Source: Hawksworthiomyces lignivorus
Taxonomy: Eukaryota > Ascomycota > Sordariomycetes > Ophiostomatales > Ophiostomataceae
Length of the DNA stretch: 64,000 nt
NCBI GenBank assembly: GCA_002917075.1
Contig: NTMA01000028.1
Span: forward strand, 1-64,000
Direction of reading: 5' to 3'
Positions 53,737-64,000 of the stretch are shown one piece after another (the first letter of the stretch is position 1; every line of letters starts with the position of its first letter). The notes beneath the pieces are model-generated. The model did no database searches. It had not been told where the DNA came from and was given only the letters and a program-made list of their open reading frames with translations. The position numbers and the translations under genes were made by a program.

Positions 53737-56700
53737 TCAAGCGCCTCTCCTTGAATTTGCTTTTCTTTTCTTGGATCTCTTTTCAGGACGCCCTGTTCCT
53801 TCCGGTTCCCTGTCCAAAAGGCGGTGTTTAGAGTCTGAATCTATCCGATGCAACAGAGAAGCAGGTAGCGATGCTGAATGTGGCTTTAGGTAGTCCTTGA
53901 GTGTTGTTAGAACATTCGGAGAAAGTCTGCTCTGAAAGTCCTCAATACCAAGCGCGGGGACGAAACAATTTACAGGCAAACACAGTTGGACTGCCTTGAG
54001 AAGCAACCGTTCAAAAAGATCCTGTGCTATCTTCTTTTGCAACGGTGAGATATTCGGATTTGGAGTACATAGACCACATTGTTGGAGGTATTGGAGAGCA
54101 TTTTCCATCTGGACATTGTTGTCTTCTGGAGGTGCGGCCACAAAGACATCGATGACTTCAAAAATTTTATCAATATAGATTAGAGAACACAATCCTCCAC
54201 TGATCACACACTCCAGGAAATATCGTAACGCGAGAGCTTTCGGCGTTTCGTATCCGATAGCCAGCACTCGACTGGCCCCCTGCTTCAAAAATGCAATTAT
54301 GAGAGTATATCCCACCACAGCTGTGATAGGGCTTTCGCTATCCAATCGGTAGTTTCGAAGTAGCCTCTTCCATGGCGTGCTGCTCTGGTATTCTTGTAGG
54401 AGCTCTTCATTGGGGTCACAGCCATTCTCCAGCAACGTCAATAAAATTTCGGACCGCGTTTTAGTCCACAGACCAGATAAGCCTAGGACTGTAGCAAGAA
54501 GAGATATATCGTGACCATCGAAGTAATGTGGATCGCTTCGCAGCTTGGCCAAAACATACTCGTCGACATCAGCCCCCAGCAGGGTATACCGGAGACGAGG
54601 CACAGCTCTGCTGTCTGATGCATTCGCATTCCACATCGCCAGCGTTTTTGACCTAGACCCTCGCGCTTTGTCATGCGGCGTGCTCTTGGTGAAGACCAGA
54701 GATTCTTGGAAGATGCGATCTATTGCCTCCTGCAGGAATGAGGCTTTTTCAGCAGATGCTTCTTCTTGCGCTACATCAGTGATGACATCCAGCAGCAGAG
54801 TTGTTGCTTCTTTGTCTTCCTGCATTGCCTTGCTGGCATAACAAAGACATTTCTTCCACAGGTTTTCCATTAGCTCGGCGCTTGCTTCGCCCGTGGCGGT
54901 AGCGACAGTTCGCACTGAGCACCGAAAAAGATATGCCAGGGCCTTCAGCGTGGATAGATTGGGCTGAAAGCCTGGCATCACCTTGCCCGCCAAGTAGTTC
55001 TGCATCTGGCCGGTCCGCAGGAAGTCGTAGACCGTCCGGTGTATAAACTCGACTTCGTTTCTATGGAATCCAAGGAGGCCACCACATCGTGCGTTAATCC
55101 GCCGTCTACATGGTCTGTAGAATTCTGGATGTAGATTGACTCGCCACACGTCAAAATCCGGCGGCATCGACAATGCATAGTTCCCATCGTCTTTTTCGCA
55201 TTCGGAGATGTAGTACGTCATCAAATCTAAACGCCTCTCTGCATTGAGGGCCATCTGTAGAACTTGCGCCATATAGCTATGATGGGCGACATTGACGTGG
55301 TCAAGCATGTGTTTGAAATAGGTATCGAGCTTGGTAGGCAGGGCCTTGACGCGCTTCTGCAGGTCCTCGAAAGTATCTCCGTCAATCACGCCCTCATGTA
55401 GAGATTTTGTCACCAAGTACACCCATAAGAAGACGCCCTGGGCGTGTTCTGTGATGTAGTGGGCGAGGTTCTCTACCTTTATGCGGTCTATGCCCATTTC
55501 CCTCCACCTGCTATTTTCCAGGTGATCCCGAGCAAAGATGTTAATATCATTGTATGTGAGTTCGTGGATGCGAAGATAAGTCGCCTTGCTGCCGCCAAAT
55601 GCATCCTCAAAGACGTTCCACGGCCGGCTCGCCACGCAGCACTTGACGTTGTCCGAAGACGTGAAGTCGTCCAAAATTTTACAGAGCTCAAAATGATCCC
55701 CATCGTATTCGTCGAGGCCGTCGACGAAGAAGCAGCACTTGATCGGCAGGTCAGGGTGCCTTGCGATCTGTAGCAGACCTTCGTGCAGCTCTGCAACCGT
55801 CCACGGGTTGTTGCTCAGCACAGCCGGCGCGCCAATTGCCCAGGCTTTTGTGCTACTCAATTGCTGGAATCGGCGAGGGAATACGTCCTGAGCCAACTCT
55901 GGTACACGACACATAACATCAAAGACCAGCTCCTGTAAGAGACCTTTTAACGATTTCTGCATGGCCGTGCCGGCACTCCAGAAATAGTGTGATGCAATGA
56001 CCATCTTCTTTGTGCTCGACCACATTTCGACGGCCCTCCGCGTCTTGACATGGCCTGCAACGAATTTCATGAGTGTCGACTTGCCTGAGCCAGCTTTTCC
56101 ACTGATCCAGAACGTTCCTCTGCCTGACTCGAGCCAGGTTCTGAAGCCGCCCGGTGCCTCTGTGGCATTCGCGGCGGAATCCAGTGTGTCATCGCGTGTG
56201 GAATCCCGAGCTGTGATCGGCGCGGCAGTGCGGCTCTCGTCTGAAAAGATCCACTCAAAGGTAGCCTTGTGTACCTCGTGTATGGTTTCGTGCCGATCGG
56301 TCCGTGTCTCAAAATTGAGGCTCTTGAGAAGGGCTTGCTCCTTGGCCAGTTTCGCGAGGTCTGCTTCTGCGAGACTGAGGCCATCCAGTATCTCGCTAAG
56401 GCTTTCATCATCTTGAAAATGAAATGCAGCCTCGCCTGGATCGCTCGACCTCGCGGTCGCGGTTTTCTTTCCCTTCCCACCTGTACGGAGGCGGGGCTTG
56501 TTTGGGATTTTGCTTCCGTCCAAGGGGTTGCCTCTATCGCTCCAGAAGTTTTGAATCAGACTTGAGAGGGTTTCCAGCTGGCTAGACACACTGTCGTATC
56601 TTTCTTTTTGTTTGATTTCCGAAAAATAGTCCCGAGATACAAGAGTCTTCAGAATACGCGCACTGTAGGCCTGTTGTTCGCTGTTGTCCGTAGATGTTAG

Positions 56701-57308
56701 TTCCATTTATACAAGAAGAATAAACAAATAAACGAATAAAAGAAAGTAAAGAGAGACAAGAAAGAAGGAACAGGGTAAATAAAGCAGGAACAGGTCGGAG
56801 AGACAAACTTGAGAAGAGGTAAAAAATGAAGTATGAGAAGCATCTGGGGCTTCTTAAGCCGCTCCTCCAAGTCAGCAATCTTTTTAGCACGAAGGGTAGC
56901 CTTCAGCGCTGCGCCCAGAGATTTTACACGGCGATTGAGAAGTGGTCCCGTCGTATCAACACGCAGGTCTTGCACGGCGTCCAGGAGCTGTCCGCACGCA
57001 ATCTGGCAGTCGGCCGCCACCTGCTGGATCGCGGCGACATGGGGGCGAATCGCTCTGCTATGCGCCTCATCAAGCCTATCGGATACTGCGAGATCTCTGT
57101 CCACGGGCGGACCAGGCGCGCAGTCCATCAGCTTGAGTTTGGAGGTGAAGGCCTGGAGTCTCGCGCACACGCTTTCGAGCGCGAGATTGCGCGCAGTGGC
57201 CCCTCCGGCCGAGGTAGCGATTTCCGCAGAAGTGCTGAATAACGTCAAGGCGAAGTCTGCGAATTGCACGACGGTGCCGGCAAGACTCAGAGCTGACAAT
57301 GGGTCCAT
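53737..57308 (-). CDS. STAND/NLR protein: Helo-like N-terminus plus NACHT (2 exons)
   Basis: Exon 1 begins at an ATG at 57308. It encodes MDPLSALSLAGTVVQFADFA and the helical region typical of the fungal N-terminal domain of STAND proteins. The main exon (frame 56706-53737, 989 codons) holds the NACHT-type NTPase: Walker A SGKAGSGKSTLMKF near residue 203, Walker B CCFFVDGLDEYD near residue 323, and VKCCVASRPWNVFED (sensor region). The intron lies between about 56820 and 56675; several AG acceptors are possible, so the exact joint is uncertain. The C-terminal 400 residues have no ankyrin, TPR or WD40 repeats that I can see, and the end is basic (Lys-Arg rich, possible nuclear signal). Such proteins act in heterokaryon incompatibility and immune-like responses. 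Intracellular. Confidence 0.88.
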
Positions 57309-59131
57309 GGCAGCGATGCGCGAGACGGTGAGAGGGTTATTTGTTTTCTGGCTCGGGATGGAAGCATTGAAGGCAAAAGACCACGGATCGCCGCGGCGTT
57401 CGCCCGCACATTGGGGACGAGTCTTATTCTATATATGTACCACAAGCCACAGGCAGCCAAAGGGTGAGGCTGGATCTGGTCCGGCCAGACAAGACCAGGT
57501 CTGAATCAGGCTGTCAGCCCCCCCCCCCCCCCCCCCCCCCCACTGTGTCAAACACGCAGAGTTGCGAGTGCAAAGGGTGCCCGTGGAATGGTATTAAATG
57601 ATTGGCTCACGCTGAGCCCCGGGCGGCAAAGCCATAGTGGCAGAGCCCTATTGGCAGAGCCCCGGGCAACAAAGGGCTCTCTTGCACAGCATTGCATATG
57701 CTTCCAGCTTGCTCTGTAAGGCGTAATCCCCGGTTCTTGCTGCCTGTGACAGGGCAAAAGAGGAACGCAGGCTGTGCGGCCCAGGCCGCGACCCTAGCGC
57801 AAGGTCCATGAGGCTTAATTGCGGAAGACTTCTCTATCGGCAAGATAATGCATTCGACAAGCTTTTAACCCTGCCACGCTCACCGTGGCTTGATGAAGGC
57901 GGACATTTAGAATGTGCCTACCAAGGCCCATACAAATGGCCAGTGTGGAAGTGGTGTTGGCCGCAAAACCAAAGGGGAAAGGCGAAGTCATTGTGAGGTT
58001 TAAGTTGGACAGTTTAATTGGCGGGCTATATGGTAATCACTTCTATGAATCAAGAATGCCAGTTCGCTCCCCTCATTTGCTAGCTGTGATGTTGCCAATC
58101 AATGTGCTTATTTTCTGGTTTGCAAACGTATCTTGGGCACCAGTTAACCAGTAAATTTTCATATGGAGTACACCCCTGTTTGTTGCGCACATCACAGCGA
58201 CTTTTTTCTCTATCTCGGGAAAAGCAGCTCAAAAGAGCTGTCGAACAAAAAAAAGTCTATGAGAATCCCTTCCATTGGAAACATTATGTGCATGTGATAT
58301 GAATGCCGCGCTGAGCATCCATTTGACAGTGTCAGCAGTCCCCGTGCATGGTCGGATCGCTGGGTCAACAGAATATTTGGTTGACTTGGACGAAGAAGGA
58401 CCTTGGAAATGAAGCAACTGATACGTTATGGAGATCCTTGATATTATCAAAATCATAGGTTGAAGATAATCATTCCCCCAGATTCTAGCGAAGTGCGCAG
58501 GCACTCTTTCAAAATTCGACACTTAGTAGTTATTGGGTGGTGTTCCGGCATCCAAACCCGAAATTCACAGCAATTTCTATCTCTCTCGGGGCCTTCCAAA
58601 TATAGCTTGACTACGAAGGCTGTTTTCACAACAATTATGGCCGCATCTGAAGGCAAACTGTGGACAGCAATGGAGCAAAAAAAAATTCCGGAGAAGCAGA
58701 GCGAGAAAATATGTAGCCGGTCAGACGTCCATCGACACCCACCCTGGCAGAGTGCTCACTTAGGAGATAGACCTCAAATCCAGGGTATAGCTCATCACCA
58801 CCCTCTAAATTACAGTCCTAGACCCCGGAGGCCAAAGGCCACCCAGAAAAGTCCTGAACCGCTGCCTTTGCAGGCAGTGCGAGGGTCAAAAAGAAAGCCT
58901 AGCTTGTGTTTCGCAAGAATGGGCAAGTCGAGGATATGTCAGTCATCAACCCGGGTGGGATCTGTGGCTCTTTAAGGAACCAAGAAGGAGACAATTACTA
59001 TAGAAATGATTCTATGAAGTATTGTCGACATGAGGAAAAAAAGAAGAAAGAAATTATTAGAAACGAAGGGGGACTGGCCGGCCTTAAATAGTTTGCTGGC
59101 GATGGAGACAGTGCTGCTGTGGCCCGCCACC

Positions 59132-59162
<31 letters not shown>

Positions 59163-59579
59163 ACAGAGAAACACGTGACTCTTCTCCAATTCACTGTGTT
59201 ACTTTTTGTTTAGACTTGCCCCTCTCAGCCAATCACAGTCCACCATGTTTATTGTTTACATTTCCGCCAGAGCAACGAGCGTCAAATCTCGGCGGACCCT
59301 CTCCCACCAAAGGGGCAGCCAGATAATAGACGAGGGTTGTGTCTGTGTCGCAATCTTCTCTCTTCCGCCTTTCTCCCGCGCTGCTTTTTGCAATTGCGAC
59401 AATTTTTGCTTTTTTTCCTTTTTCGGAACGCTTTTTGCAACTTTGTGCGGTTTATCTTGACGCAACTTTCATCTCTTTCCTTGGAATCTTCTAATACGGA
59501 AAGCCTAACGCGATCACACAACAAAACAACAGCAGAACGACGACTGCAACCAACCACTTGCGACAGCTACAACGGGAGC
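57309..59579. other. Long gap with homopolymer tracts
   Basis: A poly-C run of about 24 (57518-57541) and a poly-A run of about 30 (59131-59160) stand in an otherwise unremarkable 2.3 kb gap. Repeated GGCAGAGCCC units occur near 57640-57665. Open frames (up to 171 codons at 58460-58975) show no domain or signal. The last 350 bases are the promoter and leader of NDC80. No gene is recognised. Confidence 0.45.
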
Positions 59580-62179
59580 ATGGCCCAGGATACCGGGCAT
59601 TGGAGTGTCCGGCGCCAGAGAGAAGTGTGACCTTCCTTCGCATCCCCTGCTCTCTCTTTGTGTATGTGTGTTTGTTTTGTTCCAGCTTATGCTAACTCTC
59701 TCTTCCCTTCTTCTCTACGACAGACTCTTGGCGGACTCCCCGTCAACTCGTCCATTCCCCAGCCGCCGTCAGCGATGAAGCGGTCCAACTCGTCGGTGGG
59801 CGGCCAGGGCGCGGGCAGCGGCGCGCCCTTCTCGACGAGCCACGCGCGGTCGCTGTCGGGGTCGCGGCAGTCGCTGGCGCCGACGCGGCCCAGCCAGCCG
59901 CTGTTCCAGCGGTCGTCGTCGGCGGGCGGCGCCAACCTGGGCGCGGACGTGGCGGGGCTGGCGTCGGTCAAGCGCTCGTCGCTGCGGCCGTACACGCCGG
60001 GGATGCCAGGGCGGGCGTCGACGGACGGCGACCGGCGGAGCAGCGTGTTCCGCGGCGCAGGCGGCATGGGCGGCATGGGCGGCGGGCGGCAGTCTACGGT
60101 GATGAGCGGGCTGGGTGGGTTCGGCGGGCCAGGCATCGGCAGCGGCGCGACGGGCGTGGTGGGCGGCGGCAGCATCGGCACGGGGGGCAGCCACCAGAGC
60201 TTCTTCTCGCAGGCGCCGGCGCCGGCGGGGGCGCTGCGGGACCCGCGGCCGCTCAAGGACCGCAGCTACCTGGCGCGGATCGGGCAGGAGCTGATCGAGT
60301 ACATGACGCAGCACAATTTTGAGCTGGAGATGAGCCACACGCTGTCGGCCAACGTGATCAAGTCGCCGACGCAGAAGGACTTTGTGTGCATGTTCCAGTG
60401 GCTGTACCGGCGCATCGACCCGCACTACCGGTTCCAGAAGAGCATCGACCAGGAGGTGCCGGTGCTGATGAAGCAGCTGCGCTACCCCTACGAGAAGGGC
60501 ATCACCAAGAGCCAGATCGCGGCCGTGGGCGGCCAGAACTGGGGCACCTTTCTGGGGATGCTGCACTGGATGATGGAGCTGGCCGTGATGCTGGAGCGCT
60601 ACAGCGCCAACCGCTACGACGACGCGTGCGCCGAGGCCGGCCTGGACGTGGTGGCCGACCACATCACGTTTGAGTTTCTGGCGCACGCGTACCAGGACTG
60701 GCTGGTGATGGACGTGGAGGAGGAGGGCGAGGAGGGAGAGAGCGGCGGCAGCGAGCAGGAGCAGCTGGCGCGCATGCTGGCGCCGCACGTCGAGGTCATG
60801 AACCGGCAGCTGGACCAGGCGTACGCGCGGCACGAGGAGGAGCTGGCGATCCTGGAGGCGGAGCACGCCAAGCTGCTGGGCGACATCGAGGCGCTGGAGA
60901 AGTCGAGCCCGGACCTGGCGGTGCTGGACGACCACTTCAAGATCATGGAGGAGGACAAGGTCAAGTTTGAGGAGTACAACGAGCTGGCGCTGCAGCGCTG
61001 CGACAAGTACGAGGCGCGCATCCCGCTGCTGCAGCAGGAGCTGGACAAGCTCGACGACGAGGTGCGCGCCGCCGAGGCCGAGCAGCGCGGCCTGCGCCAG
61101 GCCGTCGACGACCAGGGCATCGGCATGGCCGACATCGACCGCATGACCTCGGAGCGCGAGCGCCTGCAGAAGGGCATCGAGGCCGCCGCCCAGCGCCTCG
61201 ACGAGGCCAAGAAGCGCGTCGCCGACCGCGAGCTCGACGCCGGCCGCCGCCTCGACGAGCTCGAGCGCGCCGTCGACCGCTACAACACGCTGGCCTACCA
61301 GATCGGCCTCATGCCGCCCACCGCCGCCAACGCAAAGGGCCGCGACTACGAGCTGCGCGTCAACGTGCACGACGGGCCCAGCTTTGGCGGCAGCGCACAG
61401 GCGGACGCGTCCGCATCCGCGAGCAGCGCCGGCGGTGAGCTGGCCGGCCTCGGCGCCAGCAGCAGCATGGAGAGCGAGCGGCTGCTGGTCGACCCCGTGA
61501 CGGGCTACCAGCCGGCGCACATCCTCAACCTGGACCTGCGCGGGCACGTTAAGAACAGCTTCCTGGCGCTCCGGAAAGAGGTGGCCGAGCGGCGCAGCGC
61601 CGCGCTCGAGGCCATGATGAAGGACCACGACCTGCTCGACAGCATCAAGGAGGCCATGGAGGACAAGCGCAACGAGGTCGAGGCGCTGGAGCACCGCGTG
61701 CGCGCCGCCGAGCAGGAGCACGAGAAGACCAAGGAGGTCACCACGGCCCAGCGCCTCGCGTCCGACGCCCAGATCGAGAAGATGGAGAAGGAGCTGGCCA
61801 AGATGCGCGCCAACCTGTCCGAGTCCGTGCAGCTCATGGAGCAGCGCGAGATGAACACCAACATCGAGTGAGTTTTGCCCAGAACTCTCTCTCTGGGGAA
61901 GCTGTCATAAAACCACATAGTTGCTAACATTATCACCACCTCAGATACGAACAGCTGACGCTGCGGACGGGCGCGCTGCGCGAGGAGCTGCACACGGAGA
62001 TCATGCGCATGCTCAACGACGTCATCAAGTTCAAGATGCACGTGCAGAAGAGCCTGGAGGAGTACGAGGAGTTTGTGACGGAGGAGCTCGTCAAAGAGCT
62101 GGGCGACGAGGAGACCAAGGGCGGCGGCGCCGGCGGCGACAGCGACATGGCGGGCGCCGAAGAGAAAGACGGCTTATGA
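59580..62179 (+). CDS. NDC80: Kinetochore protein Ndc80/Hec1 (3 exons)
   Basis: Exon 1 59580-59624 encodes [15 protein letters not shown], exon 2 59724-61867, exon 3 61945-62179; the joined protein has 807 residues. A long Ser/Gly/Arg-rich unstructured tail (Aurora-B target region in known homologues) leads to the calponin-homology domain (about residues 188-320), including [38 protein letters not shown] and [16 protein letters not shown]. From about residue 368 the sequence is long heptad coiled coil that pairs with Nuf2. The short C-terminal exon continues the coil and ends in an acidic, Gly-rich tail. Single-copy core cell-division gene, at the kinetochore. GC-rich coding sequence compared with the repeats upstream. 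Confidence 0.97.
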
Positions 62180-63260
62180 GGCAAACGCATAGACTGTCGT
62201 CGATTGGGGATGCCGGTCTTACTTCTCTCTTCTTTCCGTCTCCTTTTCTTCGCCTTTGCATGATGTGTTTTCTTTATGAGCAAGGGAAAAACAGGCAGGG
62301 CGTTTTTGGATGCTTTGGTATACGTCACTTTTGTTTTTTTTTTCATATATCCATACTCTGACGACCAGGAGGGAACAAACGACCTTTGGAGGGCAGAACA
62401 AGCGGCAGGGGCTGCGATTGATGACTTTGCAATGGACCATTGATTTATTTGTTTGTTTGCTTGCATGCTTTTGCTCTCGGGAATGAAGAATTTCGCGTAA
62501 ACATGTGAGTTGAGATGTCGTCGCGGGCGTGAATAAGACGGAGATGCCAGGGGCGACGCCGTTGGATGGTGTGGTGCTGTGCTGTGCTGTAGCTGTACTG
62601 TACTGTGGCCACCCTCTCCCCGTTTCACGTGTACGAGTACAACGGTGGATTCGTCCCAGCGGTTTTTGAAGCTATTCTGAAGCTATTTCGAAGCTATTTC
62701 CAAGGCCAACGACTCTGTTTTCGCCGCCATCTCCACGAAGCTGCCCCGCCTGCCCACCTCTTCTCCCCCTCTCTCCAATGACGTGCGCGGCAAATCCGTT
62801 TTGCGTCCACTCTCGTCGTCCCCCATCTGCTCGTCCCCATCCTGTCGACCCCGTCCCCTCTCTATTAGTCCGTTTTCTCTTCCTTTGTTATTGCGCGCAG
62901 CTCGGTTGGTGCCTGTCTTTTTTCCCGAGCTTGCTTCTCCAGTGTTATTCCCAGCGTCGCCCTCCTCTGACATCAACGATCTCAGCACAAACCGGTGGGA
63001 AGCTAGAGCGGCTTTAGAATTTTTTGGCGTCTGTGTTATCTGCATGTCGGTCTCTTGTCGCCGATCGCATTGCAAATCGTAGTGGCAGATAGGTTTCGTA
63101 TAATAAATAGCAGGCGGGGTTAGCCCGATTCTCCATGATCCAATTCTCCCTCTGAAGAAAGAAGAAAAAAAAGAGTTCTCTCGCTCTCCAAACTGCGCTT
63201 CTTCCTCTCCTCTGTTCATCGTCACTGTTCTTGCGGCGCCTCTTCTCCTTTCGCCCTTCA
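62180..63260. other. Intergenic region between NDC80 and GLO1
   Basis: 3' flank of NDC80 and the promoter of GLO1, with a CT-rich leader (62700-62960 and 63180-63260). A minus-strand frame of 195 codons (62683-63270) overlaps this promoter and is Arg/Glu-rich without domain features; I treat it as chance. Confidence 0.45.
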
Positions 63261-64000
63261 ATGAGCACACTTCGACCGCTGTCGCGTCTCCGTGCTCTTC
63301 GCTCCGCCCTCGTCTCTCCCACCAGCCAGATCAGCTCCTCCGCCTCATCGCCCGCCGTGCGCCTGTTTGCAACCATGGCGACCGCCACAGATGTCAGCAC
63401 TTACAAGCTGAACCACACCATGTAGGCGCATCAATGCATCTGGTACCGCAGAGGACGATGCGAATGGTGCTTTGCTCATTGTTTACTGACGTCACATTCT
63501 CCCCCACGACAGGATTCGGGTGAAAGACCCCAAGGAATCAGGTACGCTCTGCTACGGGTGTGTTGACGAAGAGTGAAAATAGGGGAGGGGGAACGAACGA
63601 AGTCGAGGTGTTTGTGGGGGGGGGGGAGGCGTCGCGAGAGTGAGAAAATGTCGAGTGGATAACCATAAAGATGCGAAAAACGAGGACTCTCTCAGGCTAA
63701 CCATCCGCGCGCGCATTTGCCAACCCGTCCCAAAAAAAACAGTCAAGTTCTACGAGTTCCTGGGCCTGAAGCAGATCCGCAAGCTGCAGTTCCCCGAGGC
63801 CAAGTTCGACCTCTACTTTCTGGCCTACGACACGCCGGGCAAGGCCGTCTCGGCGGGCAACAGCGTGTTTGACCGCGAGGGCGTCATCGAGCTGACGCAC
63901 AACTACGGCACCGAGGCGGACCCGTCGTACAAGATCAACAACGGCAATACGGAGCCGCACCGCGGCTTCGGCCACACCTGCATCTCCGTCGACAACATCC
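63261..64000 (+). CDS. GLO1: Glyoxalase I, lactoylglutathione lyase (3' partial)
   Basis: Exons 63261-63421, 63513-63541 (a 29-base micro-exon) and 63743 to the window end join in phase. The text reads NHT/MIRVKDPKES/VKFYEFLGLKQIRKLQFPEA, the classic glyoxalase I start, then DLYFLAYDTPGKAVSAGNSV and RGFGHTCISVDNI. The enzyme isomerises the hemithioacetal of methylglyoxal and glutathione to S-lactoylglutathione and binds Zn in a vicinal oxygen chelate fold; the visible His (LTHNYGTE) and Glu regions fit. The upstream ATG (63261) adds a basic, Ser/Arg-rich, mitochondrial-type presequence, and a second ATG at 63375 would give a cytosolic form. The second half lies beyond the window. Confidence 0.95.

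Noticed and set aside
58460..58975. Plus-strand open frame of 171 codons between the NLR gene and NDC80
   Set aside because: No recognisable domain, signal peptide or splice pattern; it lies in low-conservation-looking intergenic sequence.
59769..61721. Minus-strand open frame of 650 codons opposite NDC80
   Set aside because: It runs antisense to a clear NDC80 coding exon and has Leu/His/Arg/Ala-rich shadow composition. Long antisense frames are expected opposite GC-rich coiled-coil coding DNA.
62683..63270. Minus-strand open frame of 195 codons upstream of GLO1
   Set aside because: It overlaps the GLO1 promoter and leader, is purine-rich on that strand because the leader is CT-rich, and has no domain.

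Overview
The window is nuclear DNA of a filamentous ascomycete (Pezizomycotina, probably Sordariomycetes). The basis is short GT-AG introns (about 50-100 nt) with CTAAC-like branch sites, Zn2Cys6 transcription factors, an HsbA-type secreted protein, a STAND/NLR protein, Tad-like LINE relics with RIP-type stop codons, and an intron-containing tRNA-Ile. The species cannot be named from the sequence alone.

Layout. (A) 1-11.7 kb looks like a catabolic or secondary-metabolism cluster: an MFS transporter (5' end outside the window), a cytochrome P450, a Zn2Cys6 regulator, a carotenoid/stilbene-cleaving oxygenase and, divergent from it, a vanillyl-alcohol-oxidase-like flavoenzyme. (B) 12-19 kb holds a frameshifted aldehyde dehydrogenase remnant, an intact TauD/TfdA-type Fe(II)/2-oxoglutarate dioxygenase, a Zn2Cys6 regulator and a divergent Dal5-type MFS transporter. 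(C) 19-33 kb is repeat-rich. Two degraded LINE ORF1 copies flank a small island with a conserved gene of unknown function, its 5'-truncated paralogue, and between them a gene encoding an HExxH protein. (D) 33-43 kb is a second well-formed catabolic cluster: a ThDP-dependent decarboxylase, a sugar-type MFS transporter, a Zn2Cys6 regulator, an aldehyde dehydrogenase and a second regulator. (E) 43-53 kb holds an SDR, an HsbA-type secreted protein, a 5'-truncated methylmalonate-semialdehyde dehydrogenase, tRNA-Ile(AAT) and a cysteine-rich, probably GPI-anchored protein. (F) 53-57 kb is a STAND NTPase (Helo-like N-terminus plus NACHT). (G) 59-64 kb holds the core genes NDC80 and GLO1 (cut by the window end).

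How it fits together. Regions A, B and D each combine oxidative or decarboxylating enzymes with one transporter and one pathway-type regulator, which suggests adjacent modules for using aromatic or sulfonate-like carbon sources. Region A can be read as P450 oxidation, oxidative cleavage of an interphenyl or polyene double bond to aldehydes, and oxidation of a para-hydroxybenzylic substrate. Region D can be read as a 2-keto acid decarboxylated to an aldehyde and then oxidised to an acid. These pathway readings are inference from family membership. Exon boundaries were worked out by hand from splice signals and reading phase.
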